The translations under genes were made by a program, and so were the position numbers. From the NCBI RefSeq assembly GCF_947498095.1, contig NZ_CANMJE010000001.1:434001-498000 (forward strand): 64,000 nt of DNA, given 5' to 3'. This DNA comes from an uncultured Shimia sp. GTDB lineage: Bacteria > Pseudomonadota > Alphaproteobacteria > Rhodobacterales > Rhodobacteraceae. The notes beneath the pieces were generated by a model. That model was not told where the DNA came from, made no database searches, and saw nothing but the letters and a program-made list of their open reading frames with translations. This document shows positions 17,137 through 25,980 of the stretch, piece after piece. Position 1 is the stretch's first letter; every line of letters begins with the position of its first letter.

Positions 17137-19392
17137 TTACCGCCGCCGCCGAGAGACCTTGCGCTTAACCTTGTCAGATTTGCGCTTGGCCTTGGTGGCC
17201 TTACGCCGAACGGGGCCGCCTCGACGTCGTTGACCTGAGCCTGAGGGCAGCTTCTTGTCCTCAAGTTCCAGCAGCTCCAAAGCAATGCCTCCGGTAACTG
17301 GTGCGGCTTCGGTAAGTCGCACCAACACGCGTTGCCCCAGGCCAATAGTGACACCGGTTTCCGACCCGGTCAGCGTGTTGTCATCATGGTTGAACCGGAA
17401 ATACTCGCGTCCAAGATCACGCATGGGGATCAGCCCGTCGGCACCGGTTTCGTCCAGTTTTACAAAGACGCCAAATCGGGCAATGCCACTAATACGCCCC
17501 GGGAACTCATTTCCAACCCGTTCTGAAAGATACGATGCGAGATAGCGGTCGGTTGTGTCCCGTTCCGCCAACATCGACCGGCGCTCGGTTTCAGAAATAT
17601 GGCCTGCCGTTGTGTCGAGCATCTCGACCCCTTCAGGGGACAGTCCGTCTTCACCCCATTGATGCGCCGAAATCAAAGCACGGTGCACAATCAGATCCGC
17701 ATAGCGACGGATGGGCGAGGTAAAGTGCGCGTAGGATTGAAGCGCGAGACCAAAATGCCCGAAATTTGAGGGGCTATAATAGGCTTGCGTCATGCTGCGC
17801 AGGGTCGAAATGTTGATGAGTTCGGCGTCTTCGGTGCCAGCGGCTGCGTTCAACAACGCGTTCAGGTGCTGGGTCTTTAGAACCTGCCCCTTGGCAAGGT
17901 TGAACCCGGCGCTCTGCGCGGTCTCGCGTAAGGCATCGAGTTTTTCGGGGTTAGGCTCTTCGTGCACACGGAACAAAAGCTGAGATTTTGCAGCGATAAG
18001 TGTTTCTGCCGCAGCGACATTGGCCAGAATCATGAATTCTTCGATCAGGCGATGTGCATCGAACCGATCGCGGAACAATACCGAGGCTACGCGGCCTTCA
18101 GGGGTCAGTTCGACCTTGCGCTCGGGCAGATCGAGGTCCAGCGGTTGCCGTTCCGAACGCGCCTTTTTGGTTGCCTCGTAAGCGGCATAGAGCGGCTCGA
18201 TCACTTCCGTCATCAGTGGCGCACATTTCTCGTTTGGTCTGCCATCGTGGGCTTCTTGCACTTCGGTATAGTTCAGCGAAGCAACCGAGCGCATCATACC
18301 TCGCACAAAGTGGTGGCCGATCTTACGGCCATGCGAGTCCAACTGCATGCGGACGGCCAGACAGGCGCGCGGGACGCCTTCGTGTAGCGAACACAGATCG
18401 CCTGAAAGCCGGTCCGGCAGCATCGGCACAACCCGGTCTGGGAAATAACTGGAATTGCCGCGTTTGCGGGCCTCTCGGTCCAACTCACTGCCCGGCGTGA
18501 CGTAGTGCGCGACGTCGGCAATCGCGACCCAAACCACATGGCCACCTTCGTTCTTTGGGTCGTCGTCAGCGTGTGCCCAGCAAGCATCGTCGTGATCGCG
18601 CGCATCGGCAGGGTCGATGGTCACCAGGGGCAGATCCCGCATGTCTTCGCGCGTTCCCAATGGTGCGGGCTTGGCACGATCGGCTTCGGCGACCACGCTG
18701 TCGGGGAATGCGTCCGGTATGCCATGTTGATGAATGGCAATCAGCGAGACTGCCTTGGGCGCAGAAGGATCACCCAATCGTTCGACCACCTTAGCGCGGG
18801 GCAGGCCCAACCGGCCCTTAGGTCCGGTTTGTTGCGCCTCGACAAGTTCTCCGTCTTTGGCGTCATTGATGCCATCGGGCAGCACCTGCCATTCCTTGCC
18901 ATCGCCTTTGTCGATGGGCAGGATGCGGCCGCCCTCGGTAGTTTTACGAAAGACTCCCAGCACACGGCGCGGGTTCGTTCCGATACGCCGTATCAAGCGG
19001 GCTTCGTATTGGTGCACTTCGTCTTTGACTTCAGTCAGACGCCCCAGGATTCTGTCACCGGCGCCCAAGGCTGGATCGCTGGCGCGTAGAATCACCAGGA
19101 TGAGCGGTGCGTCGCCCTGACCCTGCCATTCCAATGGGCGCGCAAAGAGGTCACCATCCACATCCGGTTCAGCGATTTGTAGAACGCTGACCGGTGGCAG
19201 GCGGTCGGGGTCGCGATAGGTCTTTTTGCGTTTTTCCAAATGACCTTCGGCCTCAAGCTCTTTCAAAAGTCGCTTGAGATCAATCCGGGCGGCACCCTTG
19301 ATGCCAAAAGCTTTGGCGATGTCGCGTTTCGAGGTGAGGGTCGGGTTGTCGGAAATCCATTCTAGGATTTCCTCTTTGGTGGGAATGCGCAT
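17137..19392 (-). CDS. rnr: Ribonuclease R
   Basis: The 751-residue exoribonuclease has an N-terminal winged-helix segment (PTKEEILEWISDNPTLTSKR DIAKAFGIKG), cold-shock OB folds, and the RNB catalytic domain. That domain carries TIDPADARDHDDACWA (Mg-binding Asp cluster) and HFTSPIRRYADLIVHR. An S1 domain follows (GRISGIARFGVFVKLDETGA DG), then a very basic tail from about residue 710 (RRRGGPVRRKATKAKRK). RNase R degrades structured RNA 3' to 5' and acts in tmRNA-linked mRNA decay and rRNA quality control. The length is slightly below that of E. coli RNase R. It may be co-transcribed with the upstream DUF2064 and dapE genes. Confidence 0.95.
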   Translation of the reverse strand: MRIPTKEEILEWISDNPTLTSKRDIAKAFGIKGAARIDLKRLLKELEAEGHLEKRKKTYRDPDRLPPVSVLQIAEPDVDGDLFARPLEWQGQGDAPLILVILRASDPALGAGDRILGRLTEVKDEVHQYEARLIRRIGTNPRRVLGVFRKTTEGGRILPIDKGDGKEWQVLPDGINDAKDGELVEAQQTGPKGRLGLPRAKVVERLGDPSAPKAVSLIAIHQHGIPDAFPDSVVAEADRAKPAPLGTREDMRDLPLVTIDPADARDHDDACWAHADDDPKNEGGHVVWVAIADVAHYVTPGSELDREARKRGNSSYFPDRVVPMLPDRLSGDLCSLHEGVPRACLAVRMQLDSHGRKIGHHFVRGMMRSVASLNYTEVQEAHDGRPNEKCAPLMTEVIEPLYAAYEATKKARSERQPLDLDLPERKVELTPEGRVASVLFRDRFDAHRLIEEFMILANVAAAETLIAAKSQLLFRVHEEPNPEKLDALRETAQSAGFNLAKGQVLKTQHLNALLNAAAGTEDAELINISTLRSMTQAYYSPSNFGHFGLALQSYAHFTSPIRRYADLIVHRALISAHQWGEDGLSPEGVEMLDTTAGHISETERRSMLAERDTTDRYLASYLSERVGNEFPGRISGIARFGVFVKLDETGADGLIPMRDLGREYFRFNHDDNTLTGSETGVTIGLGQRVLVRLTEAAPVTGGIALELLELEDKKLPSGSGQRRRGGPVRRKATKAKRKSDKVKRKVSRRRR

Positions 19393-19428
19393 GTTGTTGC
19401 CCTAACACGGTGCGCGATGCGCGTCATC

Positions 19429-19440
19429 GGGAATATTCCC
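19429..19440. repeat. Perfect 12-bp palindrome upstream of rnr
   Basis: GGGAATATTCCC lies 37-48 bp before the rnr start codon, in the gap after the DUF2064 gene. It could be a regulator half-site pair or simply part of a weak stem. No known operator is recognised. Confidence 0.35.
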
Positions 19441-19460
19441 TGATTTGCCACACGGTACCC

Positions 19461-20075
19461 TTAAGTTGTTCGGTGCGACCGTTTCAAGTCTGCGAGCGTG
19501 TCAACGTCCGCCAGAGTGTCGACATGGGCAATGCGGTGGTTTGGCAAGCTCACCTTGCTATCGGCCAAAGCATGTTCCGTCGACCATCTCACATTGCGGA
19601 ACAATGTGGGTGGCGGTGGTGTGTTCCGCTTCATGCCCACAAGCCAGTATCCCCCGTCGGTTGCTGGGCCAAAGACTGCATCATGATTGCCGAGTGAGCG
19701 GAAGGCGTTTCCAATCGTTCGACGCGAGATGCCGGGAATATCCGCACCGATGATGCATACAGGGCCGGGTGGCAGCCGATGAAATATGCGTGCCATGCGA
19801 TCTCCAAGATCGCCCCTTCCTTGAGGGATGCGCGGCAGGTGGTCAGGCCAGACGCGACTGGTTAACCCCTCGCGGTCAGGTGAGACAGCAAGCAGGGTTT
19901 CCCAGCGGGGATCCTCAATGCGACGCAACAGAGACAGGCTTTGGTTTCGAAACCAAAGCGCCGCGTTTGTCCTGCCGAAGTCCTGAGCCAGTCGGGTTTT
20001 GACCCTGCCTGGACGCGGCTCTTTCAGCATAACGACCAGACGGCGTTTCCAACGAAATTCAGCTGAAATAGTCAC
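19461..20075 (-). CDS. TIGR04282/DUF2064 family glycosyltransferase
   Basis: The 204-residue protein contains the diagnostic [19 protein letters not shown] near the N-terminus, [15 protein letters not shown] (nucleotide-sugar and metal site) and [16 protein letters not shown]. These are hallmarks of the DUF2064 GT-A-like family (TIGR04282), some members of which are linked to arsenosugar or exopolysaccharide synthesis. GTG 20075 is chosen as start. It lies inside the last codons of dapE and overlaps it by 17 bp, which implies coupled translation; an ATG at the internal MLKEP would be too short. A perfect 20-bp palindrome lies inside the coding region at 19939-19958. Substrate unknown. Confidence 0.8.
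   Translation of the reverse strand: MTISAEFRWKRRLVVMLKEPRPGRVKTRLAQDFGRTNAALWFRNQSLSLLRRIEDPRWETLLAVSPDREGLTSRVWPDHLPRIPQGRGDLGDRMARIFHRLPPGPVCIIGADIPGISRRTIGNAFRSLGNHDAVFGPATDGGYWLVGMKRNTPPPPTLFRNVRWSTEHALADSKVSLPNHRIAHVDTLADVDTLADLKRSHRTT
19939..19958. repeat. Intragenic 20-bp perfect palindrome
   Basis: CTTTGGTTTCGAAACCAAAG lies inside the DUF2064 gene. It shares the 12-bp core GGTTTCGAAACC with the intergenic hairpin at 28730-28749. Its position within a coding frame is unusual for a terminator-like stem. Confidence 0.7.
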
Positions 20076-21204
20076 ACAAAATCCGGCTGTAGATGGCCTT
20101 GAGTTGGTGGATTTGTTCGACAGGTACGTTTTCGTCCACTTTGTGCATGGTTTTGCCGACGAGGCCAAATTCAACCACCGGGCAGTGGTGTTGCATGAAG
20201 CGGGCGTCCGAGGTTCCGCCGCTGGTCGACAATTCTGGCACGCGCCCGGTTTCAGCCTCTACAGCCGCCGCTACAAGGTCAGAGAGGGCGCCCGGAGGCG
20301 TGATAAAGCTTTCGCCCGAGATTTTGACGGTCTGTTCGATCCCAACCCCAAACTCTGCCGCGACCTTGTCGGCCATCGACTGCATCCAGTCGGTCAGGCT
20401 GGCGCCACTGTGGGCGTCGTTAAAGCGGATGTTCACGGTCGCACGGCACTCAGACGGGATCACGTTTGTCGCCGGGTTGCCGGTGTCCATTGTCACCACG
20501 GCAAGCGTCGAGGCATCAAAATGCTCCGTGCCGGTGTCCAGCTCGTGAGAGGACAAAAGATCCATCAAGCGCGCCATCGCCGGAAGCGGGTTCTTGGCGC
20601 GATGGGGATAGGCGGAATGGCCCTGAACGCCGGTAAATGTGAAATACGCGGTCAGCGACCCCCGTCGCCCGATCTTCATCATGTCGCCCATTTCATTCGG
20701 ACAGGTGGGTTCCCCGACAAGGCAAACAGACATTTGTTCGCCCGCTTGGTCCATATGCTCCAGAAGAGCCGTAGTGCCGTCAAGCGCATCGCCTTCTTCA
20801 TCGCCGGTGATCGTCAGCATTATGGCGCCGTCGGGAGGCGTGTTCTGCACAAGGTCAATTGCAGCGGCGGCAAAGGCTGCCACCCCTGATTTCATGTCCG
20901 TCGCACCGCGGCCATACATGATGCCATCGCGGATTTCGGCGCCAAATGGATCAACGCTCCACGCGGCGGCATCGCCCACAGGCACGACATCGGTATGGCC
21001 GTTAAATCCAAAGGTTTTGGCATGGCCCTTGTCTCCCCACCGGGCGAACAGGTTGCAGATGCCACCTTTGTCGACACGCTCGCAAAAGAAACCGGCCCCT
21101 CTTAGCAGGTCTTCCAGCAATACCAGTGCCCCGCCTTCTTCCGGGGTGACAGAGGGGCATTGGATCAGGCGGGCAGTTAGGTCGGCGGCATCGGTGTTGT
21201 GCAT
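20059..21204 (-). CDS. dapE: Succinyl-diaminopimelate desuccinylase
   Basis: The ATG at 21204 ([20 protein letters not shown]) gives 381 residues. M20 metallopeptidase motifs are visible: the metal ligands in [12 protein letters not shown] and [14 protein letters not shown], the catalytic [12 protein letters not shown], and the dimerisation domain [13 protein letters not shown]. The C-terminus has the DapE signature [11 protein letters not shown] followed by [17 protein letters not shown]. It removes succinate from N-succinyl-L,L-diaminopimelate, a late step of lysine/DAP synthesis for peptidoglycan. dapD lies about 4.8 kb away in the same orientation, separated by Hint-domain genes and a receptor gene. 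Confidence 0.96.
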   Translation of the reverse strand: MHNTDAADLTARLIQCPSVTPEEGGALVLLEDLLRGAGFFCERVDKGGICNLFARWGDKGHAKTFGFNGHTDVVPVGDAAAWSVDPFGAEIRDGIMYGRGATDMKSGVAAFAAAAIDLVQNTPPDGAIMLTITGDEEGDALDGTTALLEHMDQAGEQMSVCLVGEPTCPNEMGDMMKIGRRGSLTAYFTFTGVQGHSAYPHRAKNPLPAMARLMDLLSSHELDTGTEHFDASTLAVVTMDTGNPATNVIPSECRATVNIRFNDAHSGASLTDWMQSMADKVAAEFGVGIEQTVKISGESFITPPGALSDLVAAAVEAETGRVPELSTSGGTSDARFMQHHCPVVEFGLVGKTMHKVDENVPVEQIHQLKAIYSRILCDYFS

Positions 21205-21569
21205 GAAAAACTCGGGTTTGTGCGTGGTCTTGAGCTTTGTGCCATAGGCAAAATCGGCCTGAAAGTCACAATTCTGACCGCGAGACGACGTTTGAGCGCT
21301 AAAGGCCTTAACACAAACCAAATTTTCGTGTCTATTGGACGCAATAAAAATGACCGAGGCAGGTCAATCAGCAGCAAGGCCACAAAAGGCCGCATATTTC
21401 TCCAGCGCCGTATCGAGCGGTTTCGGGGCTATTTTCTTAAACGATCGGGCGGGAAGGCCCGACGTGTTGCCGTTGGATTTGTCTTGGCTCTTTCTGAGTA
21501 GGGCAGATCAGGTATGCCAAGATTGATTACAAACCACAAAGTGACCGCGCAGAACATGGGGCGTGCGAC
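21205..21569. other. Gene-poor 365-bp spacer
   Basis: No convincing gene is seen between the divergent dapE and Hint-protein starts. Short frames exist (for example ATG 21350 to 21526), but their codon use and products look random. The dapE and Hint promoters must lie here. A small GC stem (CGGGC...GCCCG) lies near 21440-21458. Confidence 0.6.
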
Positions 21570-22667
21570 ATGACCTGGATTGCACTGGCTGATAGCAAAA
21601 CCTGTCATTTTGCGGCTGAAGGCCTGTCGAATGTCGGTAGGGTAGCACCGGCCGAACGGGTTGACCCTGAAGCAGTGATGCCGCGCGGAAGTATCCTTCT
21701 TGAAACACGCGTCTCGCCGCATGACCGGCCGCAGATCGTTCTGGGGTTAAAGCGTGGATTTGAACATGGCGTTTCTTTCAGCTTGCAGGCTTTGCCCGGG
21801 GGTGGCCTAAACTTGGTCCACGAGCGCGGCGCCGAGATGGTGCATGGCGTGGTCAATCATGACTCGTCCGCAGTACGCACCGATATTCTGCGCATCACGT
21901 ACAGCTGGGACATGGTGCACGATTGGGCGAGATTGGTTGTCGAGCGTCCGGAAGCGAACCGCAGTTTCCAGACTTCTATGCGCGGTCCCGTAGCGATGCA
22001 GTTGTCTGACATTCGTGAGATGACATTGAACGAAGCCGCCCGCCAAATGGCACCGGACGTATTGTTCTTTGCGGTTTCGGATCGAATTGAACCCATTGGC
22101 CCAATGCCGGGAATGATCGCATCCACAATGGTCGAAACCCCGTTTGGTCAGACTCCGGTCGGAAAATTGCAACGTGGGGACATTCTTGAAACTCTGGACG
22201 GTGCGCAGGTGCCAGTTTTGCAGGTCCTTCGTCGCACAGTTCCCGCCAGAGGATTGTTCGAGCCGGTGCGCTTGCGGCAACCCTATTTCGGATTGGCGCA
22301 GGACACGGTCGTTGCCCCGTTTCAGCGTCTTGTGATTGGCGGGTCTCGAGTCGAGTATCTGTTTAATGCAGAACAGGTTCTGGTGCCGGCACGTCACCTT
22401 GTGAACGGAAGCGCAGCGCTGCGTGAAAAAAACCATCTCTTGGTGACTTACACACAGGTGCTTTTGCCGGACCATCAGGCTTTGCTTGCCAATGGTACAT
22501 ACATGGAAAGCATGAACATCGGGCGTATTCGACGTACCCGCAACATTCTCCAAGGTAGCTTGTTGGGACAGTTTTCACGAACAACTCTGCCCGAACACTC
22601 GGTTCCGGCCTATCCGGCCTTGGGAAGTTTCGAAGCCCTGATCTTGGCAGAACAACGCGCAGCCTAG
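21570..22667 (+). CDS. Hint-domain protein with degenerate active site
   Basis: The 365-residue protein has no signal peptide. An N-terminal domain (residues 1-170; MPRGSILLETRVSPHDRPQI, VHERGAEMVHGVVNH) looks like a lectin-like beta-sandwich. A Hedgehog/intein (Hint_2) domain follows (about 180-310; PFGQTPVGKLQRGDILETLD G, NAEQVLVPARHLVN). Compared with the neighbouring Hint proteins, the first-position Cys is replaced by Gly181 (PGMIAST in place of PCFVENT). The N-H-R motif is changed to F-Q-R, with Gln252 in place of His. Self-cleavage is therefore unlikely. The family is common in Rhodobacteraceae, with function largely unknown. Its stop codon shares a CTAG with the convergent gene. Confidence 0.78.
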   Translation: MTWIALADSKTCHFAAEGLSNVGRVAPAERVDPEAVMPRGSILLETRVSPHDRPQIVLGLKRGFEHGVSFSLQALPGGGLNLVHERGAEMVHGVVNHDSSAVRTDILRITYSWDMVHDWARLVVERPEANRSFQTSMRGPVAMQLSDIREMTLNEAARQMAPDVLFFAVSDRIEPIGPMPGMIASTMVETPFGQTPVGKLQRGDILETLDGAQVPVLQVLRRTVPARGLFEPVRLRQPYFGLAQDTVVAPFQRLVIGGSRVEYLFNAEQVLVPARHLVNGSAALREKNHLLVTYTQVLLPDHQALLANGTYMESMNIGRIRRTRNILQGSLLGQFSRTTLPEHSVPAYPALGSFEALILAEQRAA

Positions 22668-23032
22668 TTCATCAGGTTGTCGTCTGTCGCGATGGACTCT
22701 TCGCCCTTAAAAAATTCGGTCATTTGTGCAACAACCACCGAGTTTTCATCCAATGCGCGCTGCATCAGATCCCGTTCGGCTTGATCGATCTCGTGGCCCT
22801 GAGCCTCGCGCTCTGCTGTTGTCCCGTAGCCGGTCACATCCAGAGGCGCGAGATCAGCTTGCTTTAGAATAGCAACCGTCTCGCGCACGGCCTCGGCTTC
22901 GTCCACACCGCTGGCATACACCATAAGCGCGGCGCCGGTTGCCTTGTCGGGCAAACCATCACCGTCTTTGCGGCCGACTTGCACCAAGAGTGTATAGACC
23001 TGCTGTCGCGAGGGTTTCTTTGTCTTTTCCAT
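22664..23032 (-). CDS. Conserved small acidic protein of unknown function
   Basis: The product of 122 residues from ATG 23032 (MEKTKKPSRQQVYTLLVQVG) has the core KATGAALMVYASGVDEAEAV RETVAILKQADLAPLDVTGY G and ends in an acidic tail. An alternative ATG at 23044 would add four residues. I recognise it only as a conserved Rhodobacteraceae-type hypothetical protein: soluble, mixed alpha/beta, no signal peptide or membrane segment. The gene is convergent with the degenerate Hint gene and overlaps it by 4 bp (CTAG serves both stop codons). It is divergent from the next Hint gene. Confidence 0.7.
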   Translation of the reverse strand: MEKTKKPSRQQVYTLLVQVGRKDGDGLPDKATGAALMVYASGVDEAEAVRETVAILKQADLAPLDVTGYGTTAEREAQGHEIDQAERDLMQRALDENSVVVAQMTEFFKGEESIATDDNLMN

Positions 23033-23213
23033 ACCAGCGGCCATACCCAAGCCGGATACAGTGGTCAACCTTGGCCATCGGGATCTCAAGATGTGTCCGC
23101 AGGAATGGGGAGAATTTGTGGCGATTTCCCATAAAAACCTGACCCAAAATCACAGCATAAATTAGCGAGTCGCGACTATCTGTTTTTCAAGTTGTGATTT
23201 TGTGGGGTTAAAA

Positions 23214-24791
23214 ATGATTACTGCTTCAGAGCTGCCAATCGATACGAGTGCGGATGCCACTGCCATGGCTGAGGCGATGTTCGGAAACGGAATCTCGATC
23301 GTTGAAGGAAGCGCTGTCTATACCGGCGCGGCGTCAGCGTCAGGCATCTATACACAAGGTGACAGCGAGGCGCCGAACCTGACACCTTCGGACACGGGTG
23401 TGATCCTGTCGACAGGGAATGCCACAGATGTCACGCGCGACAGTGGTGATCCGAACCGCCAGGCTAATGAATCAACCGATCACGGGCTCGACGGAGATGC
23501 CAACCTCGAAGAAATCGCAAATGCTGAAACGTTCGATGCAGCCGTTCTAGAGGCGACCTTTATCCCAGAAGGGTCGGTTCTCACGATGCAGGTGGTGTTC
23601 TCGTCCGAGGAATATCTGGAATACGTCAATTCAGGTTTCAACGATGCCGTGGGAATCTGGGTCAATGGTGAAAAAGCTGAGCTGACCGTGGGTGATGGAG
23701 ACATCACCATCAACAACATCAATGATGGCAGCAACCAGAACCTCTATATCGACAACCCCGAAGACGGCGAAGTTGCCAATACCGAAATGGATGGTTTTAC
23801 CGTCACGATGACCCTCAAGGCACCGGTAAACCCAGGCGAAGAAAACACCATCAAGATCGCGATCGCCGATGGCGGTGACGGCATTTACGATTCGAACTTG
23901 CTGATCGCAGGGGACTCGGTTCAAACGGCCCTGGTGGCCGGGGATGATGAAGTCGAGTTGGCACGCGACAGTGAAGTCACCTTTGATCTGAGATCCAATG
24001 ACGTCAGCCAGAACAGCGCGGTTCTGAACATTACGCATATCAACGGCAACGAGGTCGTTATTGGTGAGCCAATTGTTTTGCCAACGGGCGAATCCATTAC
24101 ATTCAACGCCGATGGTACAGTCACCATTGAAACTGATGGCGATGTGGGATCGAACGTCTTTTCCTACACCGTAGAAGATGGTGATGGGAACACGGATGTC
24201 GGGTTCGTCACCCTGACCACCGTGCCTTGCTTTGTCGAAAACACATTGATTATCACGGACCGTGGCGAGGTTGCGGTTGAAGACCTGGCAACGGGTGACA
24301 TGATCCTGACCAGAGACAATGGCTTTCAGCCTGTACGATGGATCGGTAGTACCGTTCGAGTTGCCGCGGGTCAGGATGCTCCAATTCGGTTTGAAGCAGG
24401 CGCCCTTGGCAACCATGACGCGGTAGAGTTTTCGCAAAACCACCGGGTTCTTGTAACTTCCGCAATGGCGAGCCTTTTGTTTGGTGAGTCCGAAGTCCTG
24501 ATCAAAGCCAAAGATTTGGTCAACGACACGACCATTCGCGCGCGCAATGACCACGAACCCGTTTCCTATTTCCATCTGTTGTTTGATCGCCACGAAATTG
24601 TCCGCGCAAACGGGTTGGACAGCGAAAGCTATCATCCCGGCGTAGAGACGCTGGACTCGTTTGACCCGGAAACACGCGAAGAGATTCTCCGCCTTATGCC
24701 TTCGTCTGATGCGCTGTTGGGTTACGGCTATGGACCCGCTGCCCGTGTGTCCTTGCGGACACTTGAAGCAAAGGCGTTGATGCGGGCCTAG
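23214..24791 (+). CDS. Choice-of-anchor L domain / Hint-domain secreted protein
   Basis: The ATG at 23214 (MITASELPIDTSADATAMAE) gives 525 residues; GTG 23202 is a weaker option. Residues ~10-235 match a choice-of-anchor L domain (GVILSTGNATDV, VVFSSEEYLEYVNSGFNDAV G, then a calcium-loop-rich IADGGDGIYDSNLLIAG). A cadherin/Ig-like repeat follows (about 245-335; ARDSEVTFDLRSNDV, VFSYTVEDGDGNTDVG). A C-terminal Hint_2 domain starts with nucleophile Cys339 (VPCFVENTLIITDRGEVAVE D) and includes FSQNHRVLVTS. There is no Sec signal, so type I export and Hint-driven autocleavage or ligation at the surface are plausible but unproven. Confidence 0.82.
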   Translation: MITASELPIDTSADATAMAEAMFGNGISIVEGSAVYTGAASASGIYTQGDSEAPNLTPSDTGVILSTGNATDVTRDSGDPNRQANESTDHGLDGDANLEEIANAETFDAAVLEATFIPEGSVLTMQVVFSSEEYLEYVNSGFNDAVGIWVNGEKAELTVGDGDITINNINDGSNQNLYIDNPEDGEVANTEMDGFTVTMTLKAPVNPGEENTIKIAIADGGDGIYDSNLLIAGDSVQTALVAGDDEVELARDSEVTFDLRSNDVSQNSAVLNITHINGNEVVIGEPIVLPTGESITFNADGTVTIETDGDVGSNVFSYTVEDGDGNTDVGFVTLTTVPCFVENTLIITDRGEVAVEDLATGDMILTRDNGFQPVRWIGSTVRVAAGQDAPIRFEAGALGNHDAVEFSQNHRVLVTSAMASLLFGESEVLIKAKDLVNDTTIRARNDHEPVSYFHLLFDRHEIVRANGLDSESYHPGVETLDSFDPETREEILRLMPSSDALLGYGYGPAARVSLRTLEAKALMRA

Positions 24792-24900
24792 TTTACGCGA
24801 CGATTTTCGGATCTGATGGGAAACTATAAGTGCCGCGCGTTGACCTATTCGATCAAAGTGCTCATTTTGGTCCGGCATTTAAGTGTTGGGGAATTGAGTT

Positions 24901-25977
24901 ATGCGATTGGTCACGCACGCCGCGTTTGCGGCCTTAGCCGTCTTGTGCCTAGCGCAATCGGCGTGGTCGCAAGTCACACGACCTCTGGAATTTGCGACCG
25001 TGCACCGCCCGCCTTTTGCGATACTGGATGAGGGTACCCCAACCGGATTTTCCATCGATTTGATGACAGCCATTGGTGAATCTTTGGGCCGCCCGGTTCA
25101 GTTTCATCCGCAAGACTCGTTTGCAGACATGTTGGACAAAGTGCGCGCCGGAGAGGTTCACGGCGCGATTGCCAATATCTCGATCACGGCCGCGCGTGAA
25201 CGTGAGATGGACTTTAGTCAGCCAATCTTTGAAAGCGGTCTGCAGATTCTTTTGCCGGTTGAGAGTGGCACGATTCAACGGTTGGGGTCTGTTCTGACAC
25301 GCGAAATTCTGGTGCTTGTCCTCGTGGCGTTGGGCGTCTTGTTCGGTGGTGGTTTGTTGATGTGGCTGTTTGAACGTCGACACCAGCCCTATTTCGATCG
25401 CCCGATGCCCGATGCCATGTTCCCGTCTTTCTGGTGGGCGCTCAATCTGGTGGTCAACGGGGGGTTCGAAGAGCGGATGCCGATGTCGCGCGCCGGCCGG
25501 ATGTTTGCGGTTATGCTCGTCGTTGCCAGCCTGTTCATCGTGTCCATATTTGTGGCCACCATCACAGCCGCCGTCACGGTTGACGCGATTCAGGAAAACG
25601 TGGTGTCGATCAATGATCTCGAGGGACGCCGGGTTGCGACGGTTAGCGGATCTACCAGCAGTAGTTTTCTAGCCGCCCGTGAAATTGATGCTACTGGCTA
25701 TACAGATCCCGCGCAAATGCTCACGGCCTTTGTGGCTGGTGAGGCTGATGCGGTGGTTTTTGACGGTCCGATCCTGGCCTACTTTGTGCAAGGGCAGGGG
25801 CGCGGAAAATCGCGTTTGATCGAACGGGTGTATCGGCCCGAAAACTATGGGATCGCACTCCCATCCGGGAGCACGATCCGAGAAGACATTAATCAAACGC
25901 TGCTGCATTTGAGAGAAGATGGCACCTATGACGACCTTGTCGATCGTTGGTTCGGTGCCAACTACCGCAACAACTGA
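24901..25977 (+). CDS. Prokaryotic ionotropic-glutamate-receptor-like protein
   Basis: The 358-residue protein has a signal peptide (MRLVTHAAFAALAVLCLAQS AWSQ). A periplasmic binding lobe S1 (27-122; ISITAAREREMDFSQPIF) is followed by TM1 (~135-157), a re-entrant loop with FPSFWWALNLVVNGGFEERM (174-193), TM2 (~201-227) and lobe S2 (~235-355). This S1-TM-P-TM-S2 order is that of GluR0-type ligand-gated channels and of related binding proteins with an ion_trans_2-like insert. The K+ filter T-V-G-Y-G is absent and replaced by N-L-V-V-N-G-G-F. Ion selectivity, or even channel function, is therefore uncertain. The ligand is probably an amino acid. The gene ends 3 bp from the convergent dapD stop. 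Confidence 0.82.
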   Translation: MRLVTHAAFAALAVLCLAQSAWSQVTRPLEFATVHRPPFAILDEGTPTGFSIDLMTAIGESLGRPVQFHPQDSFADMLDKVRAGEVHGAIANISITAAREREMDFSQPIFESGLQILLPVESGTIQRLGSVLTREILVLVLVALGVLFGGGLLMWLFERRHQPYFDRPMPDAMFPSFWWALNLVVNGGFEERMPMSRAGRMFAVMLVVASLFIVSIFVATITAAVTVDAIQENVVSINDLEGRRVATVSGSTSSSFLAAREIDATGYTDPAQMLTAFVAGEADAVVFDGPILAYFVQGQGRGKSRLIERVYRPENYGIALPSGSTIREDINQTLLHLREDGTYDDLVDRWFGANYRNN

Positions 25978-25980
25978 TGT

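Noticed and set aside
21350-21526. A 58-codon ORF in the dapE-Hint spacer
   Set aside because: No ribosome site, codon bias unlike neighbouring genes, and no recognisable product.
23631-24878. A 415-codon minus-strand frame opposite the anchor-L/Hint gene
   Set aside because: The protein looks random and the plus-strand frame has clear domains with conserved catalytic residues.
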